From NCBI GenBank assembly GCA_041306075.1, contig JBFYKH010000008.1, positions 13,010 to 77,009 of the forward strand: 64,000 nucleotides of DNA, written 5' to 3'. Shown piece after piece: positions 50,882 to 59,861 of this stretch. A program made the position numbers and the translations under genes. The notes beneath the pieces were generated by a model that was not told where the DNA came from, made no database searches, and worked only from the letters and a program-made list of their open reading frames with translations. Position 1 is the stretch's first letter; each line of letters opens with the position of its first letter. This DNA comes from JAHIYG01 sp041306075. GTDB taxonomy: Archaea > Altiarchaeota > Altiarchaeia > IMC4 > SCGC-AAA252-I15.

Positions 50882-53800
50882 CAACCACCCCCCCGGCCGG
50901 GTTTCTGTTTGGCCAGGGATTCGATGAGGGCGTACCTTTGCGCCCGGTTAACGTCGTTGTTGGCCCTCGCCAGGTATTCGCCCTGGTTTGTGACGCCAGC
51001 CCAGTTCTTCTTGGCCGCGTCCGAGTATGCGAGGTATGCCGCGTGATACCGCACGTTCTGGCTGCTCATCCTGGATTTGACAGCCCCTCCCGAGAGCGCA
51101 TCCTTGGCCGCGTTCAGGTACTGCTCACGCTCATTCTGGCCGAGGCCCGAGTAGACCTGCCAGGCCACGGCCTCGCCGTCTCCGACGTCGGAGTATGCGC
51201 TGTCGCGCCTGTCGCGGGCGGACCTGAGGTTTGCCGCGGCCGCCCCGGACGTCCTTTCCCATTCGGCCACGTCATGGCCGAACAGCTTCTGTTCTGCGGC
51301 GGACAGGCCGGTCCACGTCTTGCCCATGATGGCAGCCGCTTCCGCCTGCGGGAGCGCCTTCCAGCCGGGGCTGTTCAGGTCCTTCGATTCGAACGCCGCC
51401 TGGGCTCTTGATTCGCTCTTCTGCCTGCCTTCGGCGGCATCGGACAGTTCGTCCCTGGCCTTAGACACGCCGTCCAGGGAGAGGTCTTGGGGGGATGTGG
51501 TGTAAAGACCCATGAGCCCTACGTCCGTGATTGTGGTCTGCACGGCCTGCGACTGCGAGACCCCGGCATACCTTCCGTACGCCTTGTTCATCGCCTGCTC
51601 GACCCTGCTCCTTGATTTCGCGTCCTGTGCGCCCTCGTAGTCCTTCTTCCAGCCCATCCGCTTGCGCATGTTCTCCGGTGTCGCCTCCCACACGTCCTGC
51701 CGGTCCAACAGGACGGCGTTGCGGTTGGCGTCGAGGGCCTCGGCTTTCGCGAGCTTGTCGTTGGCTCCGCCCTTGCCGTCGTAGCCGAGCTGGGCCTGCC
51801 GCCATTGTGGCGTGCCCCCCCACGCCTTGTCTTCAGTGACCGCTGCCGCGCGCTGGTAGAAACCGTACGCCCGGTCGACTGCCCCGGCCCGGGTGGACGG
51901 GTCATCCTCCTTGTAGCCGAACGACTTCAGTTCCCGGTCGGTGAGGGATGCGCGGACCTGGTCCTTGGACATCTGCCCCCCGTTCTTGGCTTCGGCCTCC
52001 ATTAGCTTCTCCTGTATCGGCTTGCGTTCCTGCGCCTTCGCGCGGATGTTGTTGTGCGCCTCCCCGTCTCCTGCCACCCTCTCGCCCATCCGCTTGAACA
52101 TCCTTGTGCCTGTGCCCATCGCGACCGCGGCAGTGGCCATTATACCGAGGCCCACCACGGGCGCCATGGGCAGCATGAGAAGTGCTATTGGAAACCCTAG
52201 TTTAGAGCCGAGTATTGCTGCCTTCACCGCCGGCGGCGTGCCCTCTCCCGGCTTGTATCCCTTGTACATGTCGGCTGCGGTGTTCGCGAGGTCTCCGGAT
52301 ATGCCCTTGACGCTGAGCCAGCCGTGGTTGAACATGGTCTTGCCGGTCGCAGGGTCCTTCTCCCAGCGGCCGGTCATCTTCCACGAGACGTTGGCAAGGC
52401 TCTTGCCTATCGGGTAGTCGGCTATGCTTCCGCGGAGCATGCCCCTCAGGAAGTAGCCGGCGGGGGGCAAGAGGAACTTCGCGTTGGCTGCGAGGCCGGC
52501 GGCCTGCCACCCCACCTTCCCCAGGCCTGAGGACTGCGCGTAGCGCATGCCATAGTACTGCTGCGACGACATGTACTCCGGGGGCGTGCCGGCCTCGACC
52601 GGGTCCCCGAAGAGCAGCCTGTTCCGCCTCTCCTGTAGGCTGATGCCCTTGTCGAAGACGCCTCCGCCGGCGGCTCCCGTCTCCCGGACGCCGTCCCCGA
52701 GGCCGCTCTGTGCATAAGTCGGCTTAGACCCCGACGCCGCAAGATGCTCCGCTGAAGCCTTCCTGGCGCCTTCGGAGTACGGCGGCGGAGGCTGAGCCGC
52801 CCCGGCGCCAAGCGGCCCATCCCCCCTTGAGGGGATGTTGTAGCCCGCGGCCGACGCCTCGGAGGCCTGAGTCCTCGACGACAGCCGTTCCGCGTGCATG
52901 GCAGCCGAGGTTATGGCCGCGGCGCCCTGGCCCTGTATCATGCTCCCGATGAACACCAGCCTCGGGTTGCCCATAGTCTGGCCCGCGTAGATGAACGCGG
53001 CTCCTGCGATGCCGGTCATGCTGGCTATCATCATCGGGCTGAACCCTATCATCGCGAACGCGACGAGCGCCGCCATGGCGCTCGTCAAAGCCATGCCCAG
53101 GGAGGACGCGGTGTCGAGGAAGGCCTGGGACAGCACCATGAATATGGCCATGGGAATCGGCAGGAATATCCACGTCAGCGTGAGCTTCATCAGCTTGTTG
53201 CCCATGCCCCGGAGGTAGTCGAACGACATGCAGAATACCGTGAACGGAAATATACCGCCGAAGACCAGGACGACGTCGAAGCGGATGGCCAGTATTATGT
53301 ACGGGAGGATTATCGCGGCCACGAGCATCAGCACGATAGGCCATATGAGCGCGACCCCGACTCCGCCGGTGGCGACGAGTATCAGCGCTATGATGCTGCC
53401 TCCGACGGCTACTCCCGGGAGTCCGGTCTTCAGGAACCCCGTGATAGGGTCCCAGTTGGTTGGCACTATCCGGTTGCCAGCAAACTGGACGCTCAGTATC
53501 TCGTCGAGGAGGAAGTTGTTCAGTTCGAGGAGTATGTCGAATATCTGCAGGGAGAGCCCGCACGCTATCATGCCGACTATCAGGTAGGTGAGCTGCGTCT
53601 TCACCATGGCGCGGATGTTCGGGGATATGGACGCCCAGACGTAGTATATTCCCGTCAGTATTATGAGGAGGGCGTAGAGGGGTATCAGGAGGTTGAATAT
53701 CGTCGGGGCCAGGAACTCCCGTATCACCGGGTGCCTGGAGTCAAGGTCGCGTATCTGGACCGGGACGACGCCCAGGAACTTGCTCCTCTTCCCGTAGAGG

Positions 53801-54057
53801 AGGCCCATGAACATGCCCCTGTAGGTCTTTATGCCGCTGAGGGAGTGGAGCATCGTGTCGCCGCCTTTTGCGACTATGACCTTCCCGGACTGGTCCTTGG
53901 CGTTATCGGTGTCCTTCGAACTCCTCTTGTCCATATCCTCCCCGGTGAGGGGATTCTCGTTGCCCTGGGCCTGGACGGAGAGGGCGTACTGTGACAACAG
54001 GAGGCAGGACGCGACATAGACGAGTAAAACGCGTTTTATTATCTCACCCTTCGCCAT
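50881..54057 (-). CDS. VirB6/TrbL-like polytopic membrane protein with large C-terminal region
   Basis: 1058 aa from ATG 54057. The ATG at 54081 lies inside the TATA box (cttaaatatatg, about 54079-54090), so it is rejected. A signal-like first helix (about 7-29) is followed by an extracytoplasmic segment. Six or more membrane helices come next (residues ~125-370), with VirB6/TrbL-like LAPTIFNLLIPLYALLIILTGIYYV and IVLMLVAAIILPYIILAI. Gly/Ala/Ser-rich linker ~380-450, a second hydrophobic patch near 600-630 (FPIALLMLPMAPVVGLGIMATAAV), and a long helical charged C-terminus follow. It is coupled to the giant gene. No enzyme motif is seen. Confidence 0.7.
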   Translation of the reverse strand: MAKGEIIKRVLLVYVASCLLLSQYALSVQAQGNENPLTGEDMDKRSSKDTDNAKDQSGKVIVAKGGDTMLHSLSGIKTYRGMFMGLLYGKRSKFLGVVPVQIRDLDSRHPVIREFLAPTIFNLLIPLYALLIILTGIYYVWASISPNIRAMVKTQLTYLIVGMIACGLSLQIFDILLELNNFLLDEILSVQFAGNRIVPTNWDPITGFLKTGLPGVAVGGSIIALILVATGGVGVALIWPIVLMLVAAIILPYIILAIRFDVVLVFGGIFPFTVFCMSFDYLRGMGNKLMKLTLTWIFLPIPMAIFMVLSQAFLDTASSLGMALTSAMAALVAFAMIGFSPMMIASMTGIAGAAFIYAGQTMGNPRLVFIGSMIQGQGAAAITSAAMHAERLSSRTQASEASAAGYNIPSRGDGPLGAGAAQPPPPYSEGARKASAEHLAASGSKPTYAQSGLGDGVRETGAAGGGVFDKGISLQERRNRLLFGDPVEAGTPPEYMSSQQYYGMRYAQSSGLGKVGWQAAGLAANAKFLLPPAGYFLRGMLRGSIADYPIGKSLANVSWKMTGRWEKDPATGKTMFNHGWLSVKGISGDLANTAADMYKGYKPGEGTPPAVKAAILGSKLGFPIALLMLPMAPVVGLGIMATAAVAMGTGTRMFKRMGERVAGDGEAHNNIRAKAQERKPIQEKLMEAEAKNGGQMSKDQVRASLTDRELKSFGYKEDDPSTRAGAVDRAYGFYQRAAAVTEDKAWGGTPQWRQAQLGYDGKGGANDKLAKAEALDANRNAVLLDRQDVWEATPENMRKRMGWKKDYEGAQDAKSRSRVEQAMNKAYGRYAGVSQSQAVQTTITDVGLMGLYTTSPQDLSLDGVSKARDELSDAAEGRQKSESRAQAAFESKDLNSPGWKALPQAEAAAIMGKTWTGLSAAEQKLFGHDVAEWERTSGAAAANLRSARDRRDSAYSDVGDGEAVAWQVYSGLGQNEREQYLNAAKDALSGGAVKSRMSSQNVRYHAAYLAYSDAAKKNWAGVTNQGEYLARANNDVNRAQRYALIESLAKQKPGRGGG

Positions 54058-54167
54058 GCCATTTAGGATTTGGTGTTGCATATATTTAAGGGGTATTTGG
54101 ACGGGTTCGCGGCCTTTTTTTAACGTTTTATTGGCGCTCGGGTAATGTAGTTCAAGGTAGCGTCAAA

Positions 54168-54899
54168 ATGGCCTCGGACAGATGCCAGACGGGCATAAAG
54201 GGATTCGACGAACTTGTTGGCGGCGGCCTTCCGAGGGGGAGGACGATACTGGTGAACGGCTCGTGCGGCACCGGCAAGACCGTGTTCTCGACGCAGTTCC
54301 TCTACAACGGGGCGGTGCATTACGGCGAGCCCGGGATATACGTCATGCTGGAGCAGGACGTCTGCGAGTTCAAGGACGACATGGCGGGCTTCGGCCTCAA
54401 CCTGCAGAAGCTGCAGTCCGAGGGGAAGCTGGTCATAATCAACGCCAGCCTGACGAAGAGGGAGGGGGGGAACTTCCTGGAGCTCAAGTCCGAGACGCAC
54501 GACATAAGCCCGGACATGGCCTCCGTCAACAAGATTTGCGACGTGATACAGGAGGCGGCGACGAAGATAAAGGCCAAGAGGGCGGTAATAGACAGCCTCA
54601 GCTCGATGACGATAACCTTCGACGACACGCAGGCCTTGAGGAGGGTCGTCCTGGACCTGAACTACACGCTGAAGAAGATGGGCTTAACCACCCTCATCAT
54701 ATCCGACGAGATAGCCGGCGACGTGACCGAAGCCGCCCAGAAATACGTGGTCGACGGGGTCCTGACGCTCAGGTATGTGACGGTCGGGCCCGACCCGGGC
54801 AGGACGCTGGTGATAGACAAGATGCGCAAGACCCGCCACAGCGAGAACATACACGCCTTGAAGTTCACAAAGGATGGCATTGAGATTCAGAAGGAGTAA
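54168..54899 (+). CDS. KaiC/RAD55-family RecA-like ATPase
   Basis: 243 aa, single RecA domain. Walker A GSCGTGKT (31-38), the KaiC-type entry TGIKGFDELVGGGLPRGRTILV, Walker B RAVIDSLSSMTI, and a C-terminal beta segment GVLTLRYV-RTLVIDKMRKTRHS. Stand-alone single-domain KaiC proteins in Archaea are ATP-dependent switches for signalling or motility rather than clocks. It starts 110 bases from the divergent giant operon. A cysteine-rich surface protein starts 4 bases after its stop. The gene-pair context suggests a cytoplasmic signalling partner for that protein. Confidence 0.88.
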   Translation: MASDRCQTGIKGFDELVGGGLPRGRTILVNGSCGTGKTVFSTQFLYNGAVHYGEPGIYVMLEQDVCEFKDDMAGFGLNLQKLQSEGKLVIINASLTKREGGNFLELKSETHDISPDMASVNKICDVIQEAATKIKAKRAVIDSLSSMTITFDDTQALRRVVLDLNYTLKKMGLTTLIISDEIAGDVTEAAQKYVVDGVLTLRYVTVGPDPGRTLVIDKMRKTRHSENIHALKFTKDGIEIQKE

Positions 54900-54903
54900 T
54901 GTG

Positions 54904-56463
54904 ATGAAGGGCACCCCCTACCTCTTGTTCCTGGCCTTGGCGCTCGCGGCCCTGCCGTCCGCCTCGGCGCAGGTCGAGCAGGCGCCGAGGATGGAGCCGC
55001 TCGCGCTCTACGAGCCGCCAGAGGCGCAGGACGAGTACGCCGGGGACGTGGGGAGGGCGATAACCCGGTACTTCTGCCAGGGCGTGGGGGACGGCGGCCG
55101 CTGCAGGATACAGGAGGCCTGGGACAGCCGCCTCCAGGGAGTGTGCTGCTTCGGCTCATGCTGGTTCGGCGCCGCGAAATGCGTCCAGGGCACGCAGCCG
55201 AAACCCCAATACGACCTCTACGGCATGTTCCAGAAGTTCGCGTGCAACGGCGTCCAGGAGGGCCTGGACTGCATGATACCAGATAAGCTTTCCGCGGAGG
55301 TGGGCTACAAGCTCTCCGGGAAATGCTGCCGCGGCCGCTGCATGCTCGGCTCCACCGGCTGCGGGGGCATATGCGGGGACGGCTTATGCACCGACCAGGA
55401 GAGGGCCGGTGGAAACTGCCACGACGACTGCGGAAGCTCCTGCGGCGACGGCTACTGCACCGACCGGGAGCGGAAGGACGGGAACTGCATGGAGGACTGC
55501 GGCGGCTCAAGGCCGCCGGAAGCGGGCGGAGCCGACTTCGAGGGCAGGCTCAAGGAGATGGAGGCGCTCGCCTGCCTCGGGGTCGCGGACGGCAGGGCGT
55601 GCAACCTCCCCAAGGACCTTCAAACCACCTTCGGGCTAAGCGGAGTCTGCTGCGGAGGAAGATGCGCGTACAGGAGGACCATTTGCGAAAAAAAACCCGT
55701 GGCCGCGAAGCCGGACCTGGCCGTGTCAGCCATCAGGGTGAGCCCGAAAGTCCACGGAGTCGATGAGCCGGTCAACGTGACCGTGGACGTCAAGAACATC
55801 GGGGACGGCCCGGCGAACGCCAGCTTCTGGGTGAGGCTGAGGGTCGAGGACCGCTCAGGAAGGGATTTGGCCGACTACGACGTGGAGGTCAACGGCCCGA
55901 TGGCCCCGGAAGCCTCGGCCGAGGCGGCGTTCCATGACGTGTCATGCCCCGCCGACGCGAACCCGTGCATACTGAAGGCCGACGTGGACGAAGGCAGCGG
56001 CCTCATGCCCGCCAGGATGGACCGGGTGGACGAATCCAGGGAGGACAACAACTTCGCAGCTGTCGGCTTCAACGCCAGGGAGAAGCCGTGGGAACCCCCA
56101 TGCGGCGACGGAGTATGCTCCGAGGGGGAGAAGTGCGACGCCGACTGCAGGCGCGAAACCCCGGCGGACAACACGCAGGCCATCGCCTTCGCCGCCCTGG
56201 CCGTTGGGGCGCTCGCCCTCGCCGCGTACCTCGTCACGAGGAGGAGGGGCCCTAAACCCGAACCAGCGAAGCCCTCCCAGGGCCAGTCCGTGGAGGATTT
56301 GACGAGGCAGAAGGAGGAGATAGAGAAGATGCTCGAAATCGCGAAGGCGAAGTACCACCGGCGCGAGCTAGACGAGGAGAGCTTCAGGGAGATAGTCAGG
56401 GACAACCAGAAGAGGATAATAGAGCTCGAACTCAAGATAAGGGTCAACAGGCCCTTCGACTAG
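54904..56463 (+). CDS. Cysteine-rich repeat, CARDB and membrane-anchor protein with coiled-coil tail
   Basis: 519 aa from ATG 54904 (ribosome-binding site aaggag at 54891-54896). Signal peptide ~1-22. Three homologous Cys modules (near residues 58-95, 118-160 and 218-262) share the pattern C-x6/8-C ... GxCCxGxC-x5/6-C. Between and after them are C-G-D-G-x-C ... NCxxDC segments (three copies, one near residue 400). A CARDB-like domain occupies ~270-385, a membrane helix ~422-440, and a basic linker leads to a cytoplasmic two-helix SHOCT/coiled-coil tail. This layout suits an extracellular receptor or adhesin signalling to the adjacent KaiC-like ATPase; function is inferred only. Confidence 0.75.
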   Translation: MKGTPYLLFLALALAALPSASAQVEQAPRMEPLALYEPPEAQDEYAGDVGRAITRYFCQGVGDGGRCRIQEAWDSRLQGVCCFGSCWFGAAKCVQGTQPKPQYDLYGMFQKFACNGVQEGLDCMIPDKLSAEVGYKLSGKCCRGRCMLGSTGCGGICGDGLCTDQERAGGNCHDDCGSSCGDGYCTDRERKDGNCMEDCGGSRPPEAGGADFEGRLKEMEALACLGVADGRACNLPKDLQTTFGLSGVCCGGRCAYRRTICEKKPVAAKPDLAVSAIRVSPKVHGVDEPVNVTVDVKNIGDGPANASFWVRLRVEDRSGRDLADYDVEVNGPMAPEASAEAAFHDVSCPADANPCILKADVDEGSGLMPARMDRVDESREDNNFAAVGFNAREKPWEPPCGDGVCSEGEKCDADCRRETPADNTQAIAFAALAVGALALAAYLVTRRRGPKPEPAKPSQGQSVEDLTRQKEEIEKMLEIAKAKYHRRELDEESFREIVRDNQKRIIELELKIRVNRPFD

Positions 56464-57491
56464 GCGTGGCTAACCAGCTTGGCCGAGCCCCCCTGTCCGC
56501 CGCCCCACCAGCGCACGGAGTATCTCCGCCCGTGGAGCGTGAGCGTGCTGGAGCAGGTCATGTCGAAGTCCGATGAGAGCGCGGGAGACGATGCGCGAAG
56601 CTTCACCCCGCCGGGCGCAAGCCCCACGACCCTGAAGTACGCCCCGTCGGCTGTTACGTTCCTGCCGCCGTCCACTATGAAAGCCGACGCCCCCGGGTAG
56701 ACCACGACGTCCCGGGAACAGTACCTGTCCCCCCCGTGGCGGCCGTAGTCGGCGGAGTCGTCCAAGAGGTAGATGAGGGCGCGCCCCCCTCCCAGTCGCG
56801 TGTCGAGGACGCCGTACTCGAGCGTCCTCCAGTAACCTATGCCGCCTTCGGGGACGTCGACGAGGACAGTCTCGTTGCCCCTCGTCAGCCGCAGCTTGAC
56901 CTTCCCGGAAAGGAGGTTGTCCAGGCTGACGTTGTATCCCGCGTACGTCCTCGTCGACAGCCCGCCGCCTATCGTCAGCGGCCTGCCGCCCTGCGGCGTC
57001 TTCTCCCTGACCTCCGCGTTCTCCACCAAAGCCAGCGTCAGGTCGCCCCCCTCCCCGGTTATGGACGCCTCGACCCCGTCGATGAGCGCCCGGTGGGAGA
57101 CCTCAAGCCGGTCCCAGTAGCCTTCGGACGTGTTGTATTCAAGCTCGTAGACTGGCCTGCCATCTGACTCCTCCACGCCTGTCAGGTAGAACGTCATCCC
57201 CCCCGCCCGCAGGTAGACGCGCTGCTTCAGGGGCAGCCTCATGGTGGTGGTAGTGGACGTAGACGACGTCGTGGACTCGATTATCCTGGCGGCCTTGAGG
57301 GTCGTCGAAGTCGTCGGCGGACCCCTCAGGGGGTTTATGGGGACGTACCTGTGGGTGGACGTCGTGGGGCCTTTGGTGGTGGACGTCATCTCCTTTGCGG
57401 ACACCTTCTCGTCCTCGGGCACTCCCGGCGGCTGAATAAGGCATCCCGACAGCACCAGCATGAGGGTCACGCACGCGACAGGAAGCCTCAT
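56460..57491 (-). CDS. Thr-rich lipoprotein of unknown function
   Basis: 343 aa. A signal peptide ending in a lipobox-like LSGC (Cys near residue 17) is followed by a Thr/Ser-rich linker (about 30-85) of the kind that is O-glycosylated. A ~250-residue beta-rich domain follows (VYLRAGGMTFYLTGVEE, GYNVSLDNLLSGKVKLRL, ALIYLLDDSADYG), with two Cys pairs possible. Archaeal S-layer-domain-like strands are suggested but no family is assigned. It overlaps the convergent cysteine-rich protein by 4 bases. Confidence 0.65.
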   Translation of the reverse strand: MRLPVACVTLMLVLSGCLIQPPGVPEDEKVSAKEMTSTTKGPTTSTHRYVPINPLRGPPTTSTTLKAARIIESTTSSTSTTTTMRLPLKQRVYLRAGGMTFYLTGVEESDGRPVYELEYNTSEGYWDRLEVSHRALIDGVEASITGEGGDLTLALVENAEVREKTPQGGRPLTIGGGLSTRTYAGYNVSLDNLLSGKVKLRLTRGNETVLVDVPEGGIGYWRTLEYGVLDTRLGGGRALIYLLDDSADYGRHGGDRYCSRDVVVYPGASAFIVDGGRNVTADGAYFRVVGLAPGGVKLRASSPALSSDFDMTCSSTLTLHGRRYSVRWWGGGQGGSAKLVSHA

Positions 57492-57509
57492 GGTAATGAA
57501 TCGCAGTAC

Positions 57510-57522
57510 AAGGAAAAAAAGC
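57510..57522 (-). terminator. T-run terminator after secY
   Basis: On the minus strand the stop of secY is followed by GGCTTTTTTTCC; the seven T residues correspond to the a-run at 57514-57520. Archaeal RNA polymerase terminates on T-runs, so this is a good end for the ribosomal-protein operon. Confidence 0.55.
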
Positions 57523-58917
57523 CTACGCCTTGCCCATGAACCTGCGGAACATCGGACTCATGTCGGCCATCTCCTCCTTCCGTATGTCCTCGTACAGGCG
57601 GTATATGATCCCGACCGTCAGGAGTATGCCGGTGCCAGAGCCGAGCGCCCCCATGAGGTCGGCGACGGTGGCGAGCAGTCCGACTGCGACGCTGGATATG
57701 ATGGTGAGCTGCGGGATGTACTTGTCCAGCACGTTCTTGATTATCCTCGAATCCGGCCTGAACCCCGGGACCTGCATGCCGCCCTCGTGTATCTGCTTCG
57801 CCATGCTCTCGCTGTCCAGGTTAGTCGTCTGGACCCAGAACTGGCCGAAGAGGACGCAAAGGCCGCAGAAGACGATGGAGTATACGACGAGGTGCAGGAG
57901 TATCATGGGGTCGAGCAGTATGTACAAATTGTCCGGCTGCAGGACGCCGTATAGGTTGCCGAGGGTGATGTACTGGGAGACCGTGTAGATTATCTCCTGG
58001 AAGAACGTCATGTTGTCCGGCCTCGCGCCGCTTACCGTGTCCACGCCTGCGAACCCGGTCCACATGCTCACGTTCATCAGGAGGGCCGACGCTAGTATCA
58101 CCGGGATGTTGCTGACGTAGAAGAACCTGAGGGGTATCCTCCCCCCGATGCCGCGTATGCTTCCGTAAGAGAGCGGAATCTCAATCCGCATGGCCTCGAA
58201 GTAGACGACGGCCAGGAATACGATGACTGTGGCGAAGAGGGGCGCCAGTATTATGAGGTTCATCGTCCCTGACGTCATCTGCGCCAGGAAGTTGATTATG
58301 TACCCGGAATACGCCAGGCCCCCGGTCCCCTTCAGCGGGTTGAGCGAGCCCGTGATTATCGTCTGGGCGACGCCGCCCGCTATGAACAGCGATATCCCCG
58401 ACCCTATCCCCCACTTGGACACCACCTCGTCCATGTACATGAGGAGTATGGAACCCATCGCAATCTGGAATATGGTGAACGCTATGAGGCCCGGGGTGTC
58501 CACCATGTTCGTCGCCATGACGAGCGCGCCTGCCTCGAAGAACGCTATTATAACGGTGAGTATCTTCTGCGTCCCCTGGAAGAGGGCCTTCCCCTCCCGG
58601 GTCTTGATGTTGATTTTTATCATCTCCGCGCCGACTAGGAGCTGGAGTATGATGGAGGCCGTGACGATGGGGCCGATACCCACGGACGTGAGCGAGCCTA
58701 TCGTCGACGCGAATATCATCGTCATCTGCTCGAAGCCGCGTATGTGCTCCTCCAGGTTCTCGACGGTGACACCGTACGGGTAGACGGTGCCCATTATGAA
58801 GAACAAAGCCAGGACCACGGACGTCCAGGTGAACTTCTCCCTGAACGGAACCTTGCGGGATGGAATCTTGACTTCCGGGAGGTACTTCAGCAGGGGCCGA
58901 ATGAACTCCAAATCCAT
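57523..58917 (-). CDS. secY: Preprotein translocase subunit SecY
   Basis: 464 aa, ten membrane helices, the pore of the Sec translocon. An amphipathic N-terminus (LKYLPEVKIPSRKVPFREK), plug region and helix 2 (ASTIGSLTSVGIGPIVTASIILQLL), SecY signatures in helices 5-7 (IEIPLSYGSIRGIGGRIPLRFFYVSNIPVIL) and the C-terminal VKQ-type tail region are present. It is the last gene of the spc-like operon, 3 bases after rpl15, the usual archaeal place. Confidence 0.96.
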   Translation of the reverse strand: MDLEFIRPLLKYLPEVKIPSRKVPFREKFTWTSVVLALFFIMGTVYPYGVTVENLEEHIRGFEQMTMIFASTIGSLTSVGIGPIVTASIILQLLVGAEMIKINIKTREGKALFQGTQKILTVIIAFFEAGALVMATNMVDTPGLIAFTIFQIAMGSILLMYMDEVVSKWGIGSGISLFIAGGVAQTIITGSLNPLKGTGGLAYSGYIINFLAQMTSGTMNLIILAPLFATVIVFLAVVYFEAMRIEIPLSYGSIRGIGGRIPLRFFYVSNIPVILASALLMNVSMWTGFAGVDTVSGARPDNMTFFQEIIYTVSQYITLGNLYGVLQPDNLYILLDPMILLHLVVYSIVFCGLCVLFGQFWVQTTNLDSESMAKQIHEGGMQVPGFRPDSRIIKNVLDKYIPQLTIISSVAVGLLATVADLMGALGSGTGILLTVGIIYRLYEDIRKEEMADMSPMFRRFMGKA

Positions 58918-58920
58918 CCT

Positions 58921-59385
58921 TTAATCACCGAGCTCTTCGGGCTCCCCCTCGCCTCCGGACTCGACGCTTCCGCCCTTCGCCTCGACCTTCGCCTTGGCGG
59001 AAGCCGAACACCCGGCCACCCTTATCTTAAGCTTGACTTCGACCGAGCCTGCGCCGAGAAGCTTCGTGTACCCGGCCTTGCCGAGGTCTATCTCGTACGC
59101 GTCGCCGGACTTCTTGGCCGCACCCTCCGCCACCAGGTCCGCGAGGTGCCTGCCGAGGTAGCCGACGTTCATGGTGACATCTTCCTTGTCTGCGCTGTGC
59201 CTCTTGAAGCCCTTCCCGCCGAAGTAGTCCGGAAAGTACTTTGATATGTAATGCCACTTGTGCTTCTTGCTCCCGGCCATCCCGTGGCCGCCGCGGCTGC
59301 CCGCGCCCCTGTGCTTCTGTGTGTTGCCCCAGCCGTGCATCCTCGAGCCGCGCATCCTCTTGACCCTGCGGTCTCTGGTGGCCAT
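58921..59385 (-). CDS. rpl15: Ribosomal protein uL15
   Basis: 154 aa. A basic N-terminus with the L15 motif (MRGSRMHGWGNTQKHRGAGSRGGHGMAG) and the C-terminal domain (KAGYTKLLGAGSVEVKLKIRVAGCSASAKAKVEAKGG). It has a short acidic Gly/Glu tail of ~15 residues beyond the family end. The start overlaps the rpl30 stop (TGATG). Confidence 0.95.
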   Translation of the reverse strand: MATRDRRVKRMRGSRMHGWGNTQKHRGAGSRGGHGMAGSKKHKWHYISKYFPDYFGGKGFKRHSADKEDVTMNVGYLGRHLADLVAEGAAKKSGDAYEIDLGKAGYTKLLGAGSVEVKLKIRVAGCSASAKAKVEAKGGSVESGGEGEPEELGD

Positions 59386-59861
59386 CAGATCATCCTCTCC
59401 AGGAGCAGGCCCATCTTGTCGGCCCTGTCGCCTATCGCCCCGCCCATCTTGTACGGGACCTTTATGCCCTCGCGCTCGAAGCCCTTCTTCGGCGGATTAA
59501 GCCGGAAGTAGTGCTTGATGCCCTTCACGTCCTTGAGCCTGGCCTCGCCCCTGGCGACGGCCTGTGCGAACGAGTCTATGTCCTTGAACTTGCTGTGCTC
59601 CTTAACGTAAGAGTCCGTGATTTTCCTGTCGCCGGTGACCCTGCCGCGCTCCCTTATGAGCCTGGCCACGGTCTTCTCGTCGACCGTCCCCCAGGTTATG
59701 TAGTCCTTTGCCTTGAATATCATCCTCTTCGACTGGACGTCCTCAGGCAGCAGCGTGCAGTGGTTCTTCCTAGTGAGCCCCATGACCCGCATGGCATAGG
59801 TCGTGTAGTCCTTGACGTGCATCCTGCCGCGGACCCTCAGTAGCGCGTATGCCCCGGTCAT
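59385..59861 (-). CDS. rpl30: Ribosomal protein uL30 (archaeal/eukaryal L7-type)
   Basis: 158 aa, the long archaeal form. It begins YALLRVRGRMHVKDYTTYAMRVMGLTRKNHCTLL and ends in FRLNPPKKGFEREGIKVPYKMGGAIGDR, both diagnostic. It is coupled to rps5 by ATGA overlap. Confidence 0.95.
   Translation of the reverse strand: MTGAYALLRVRGRMHVKDYTTYAMRVMGLTRKNHCTLLPEDVQSKRMIFKAKDYITWGTVDEKTVARLIRERGRVTGDRKITDSYVKEHSKFKDIDSFAQAVARGEARLKDVKGIKHYFRLNPPKKGFEREGIKVPYKMGGAIGDRADKMGLLLERMI

Noticed and set aside
54058..54081. Upstream ATG of the 1058-aa protein
   Set aside because: It lies inside the TATA box; the transcript would begin after it.
43649..57491. Complete type IV secretion/conjugation island
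   Set aside because: No VirB4, VirD4/TraD, relaxase, pilin or VirB8/9/10-like gene is present; only two VirB6/TrbL-like proteins.
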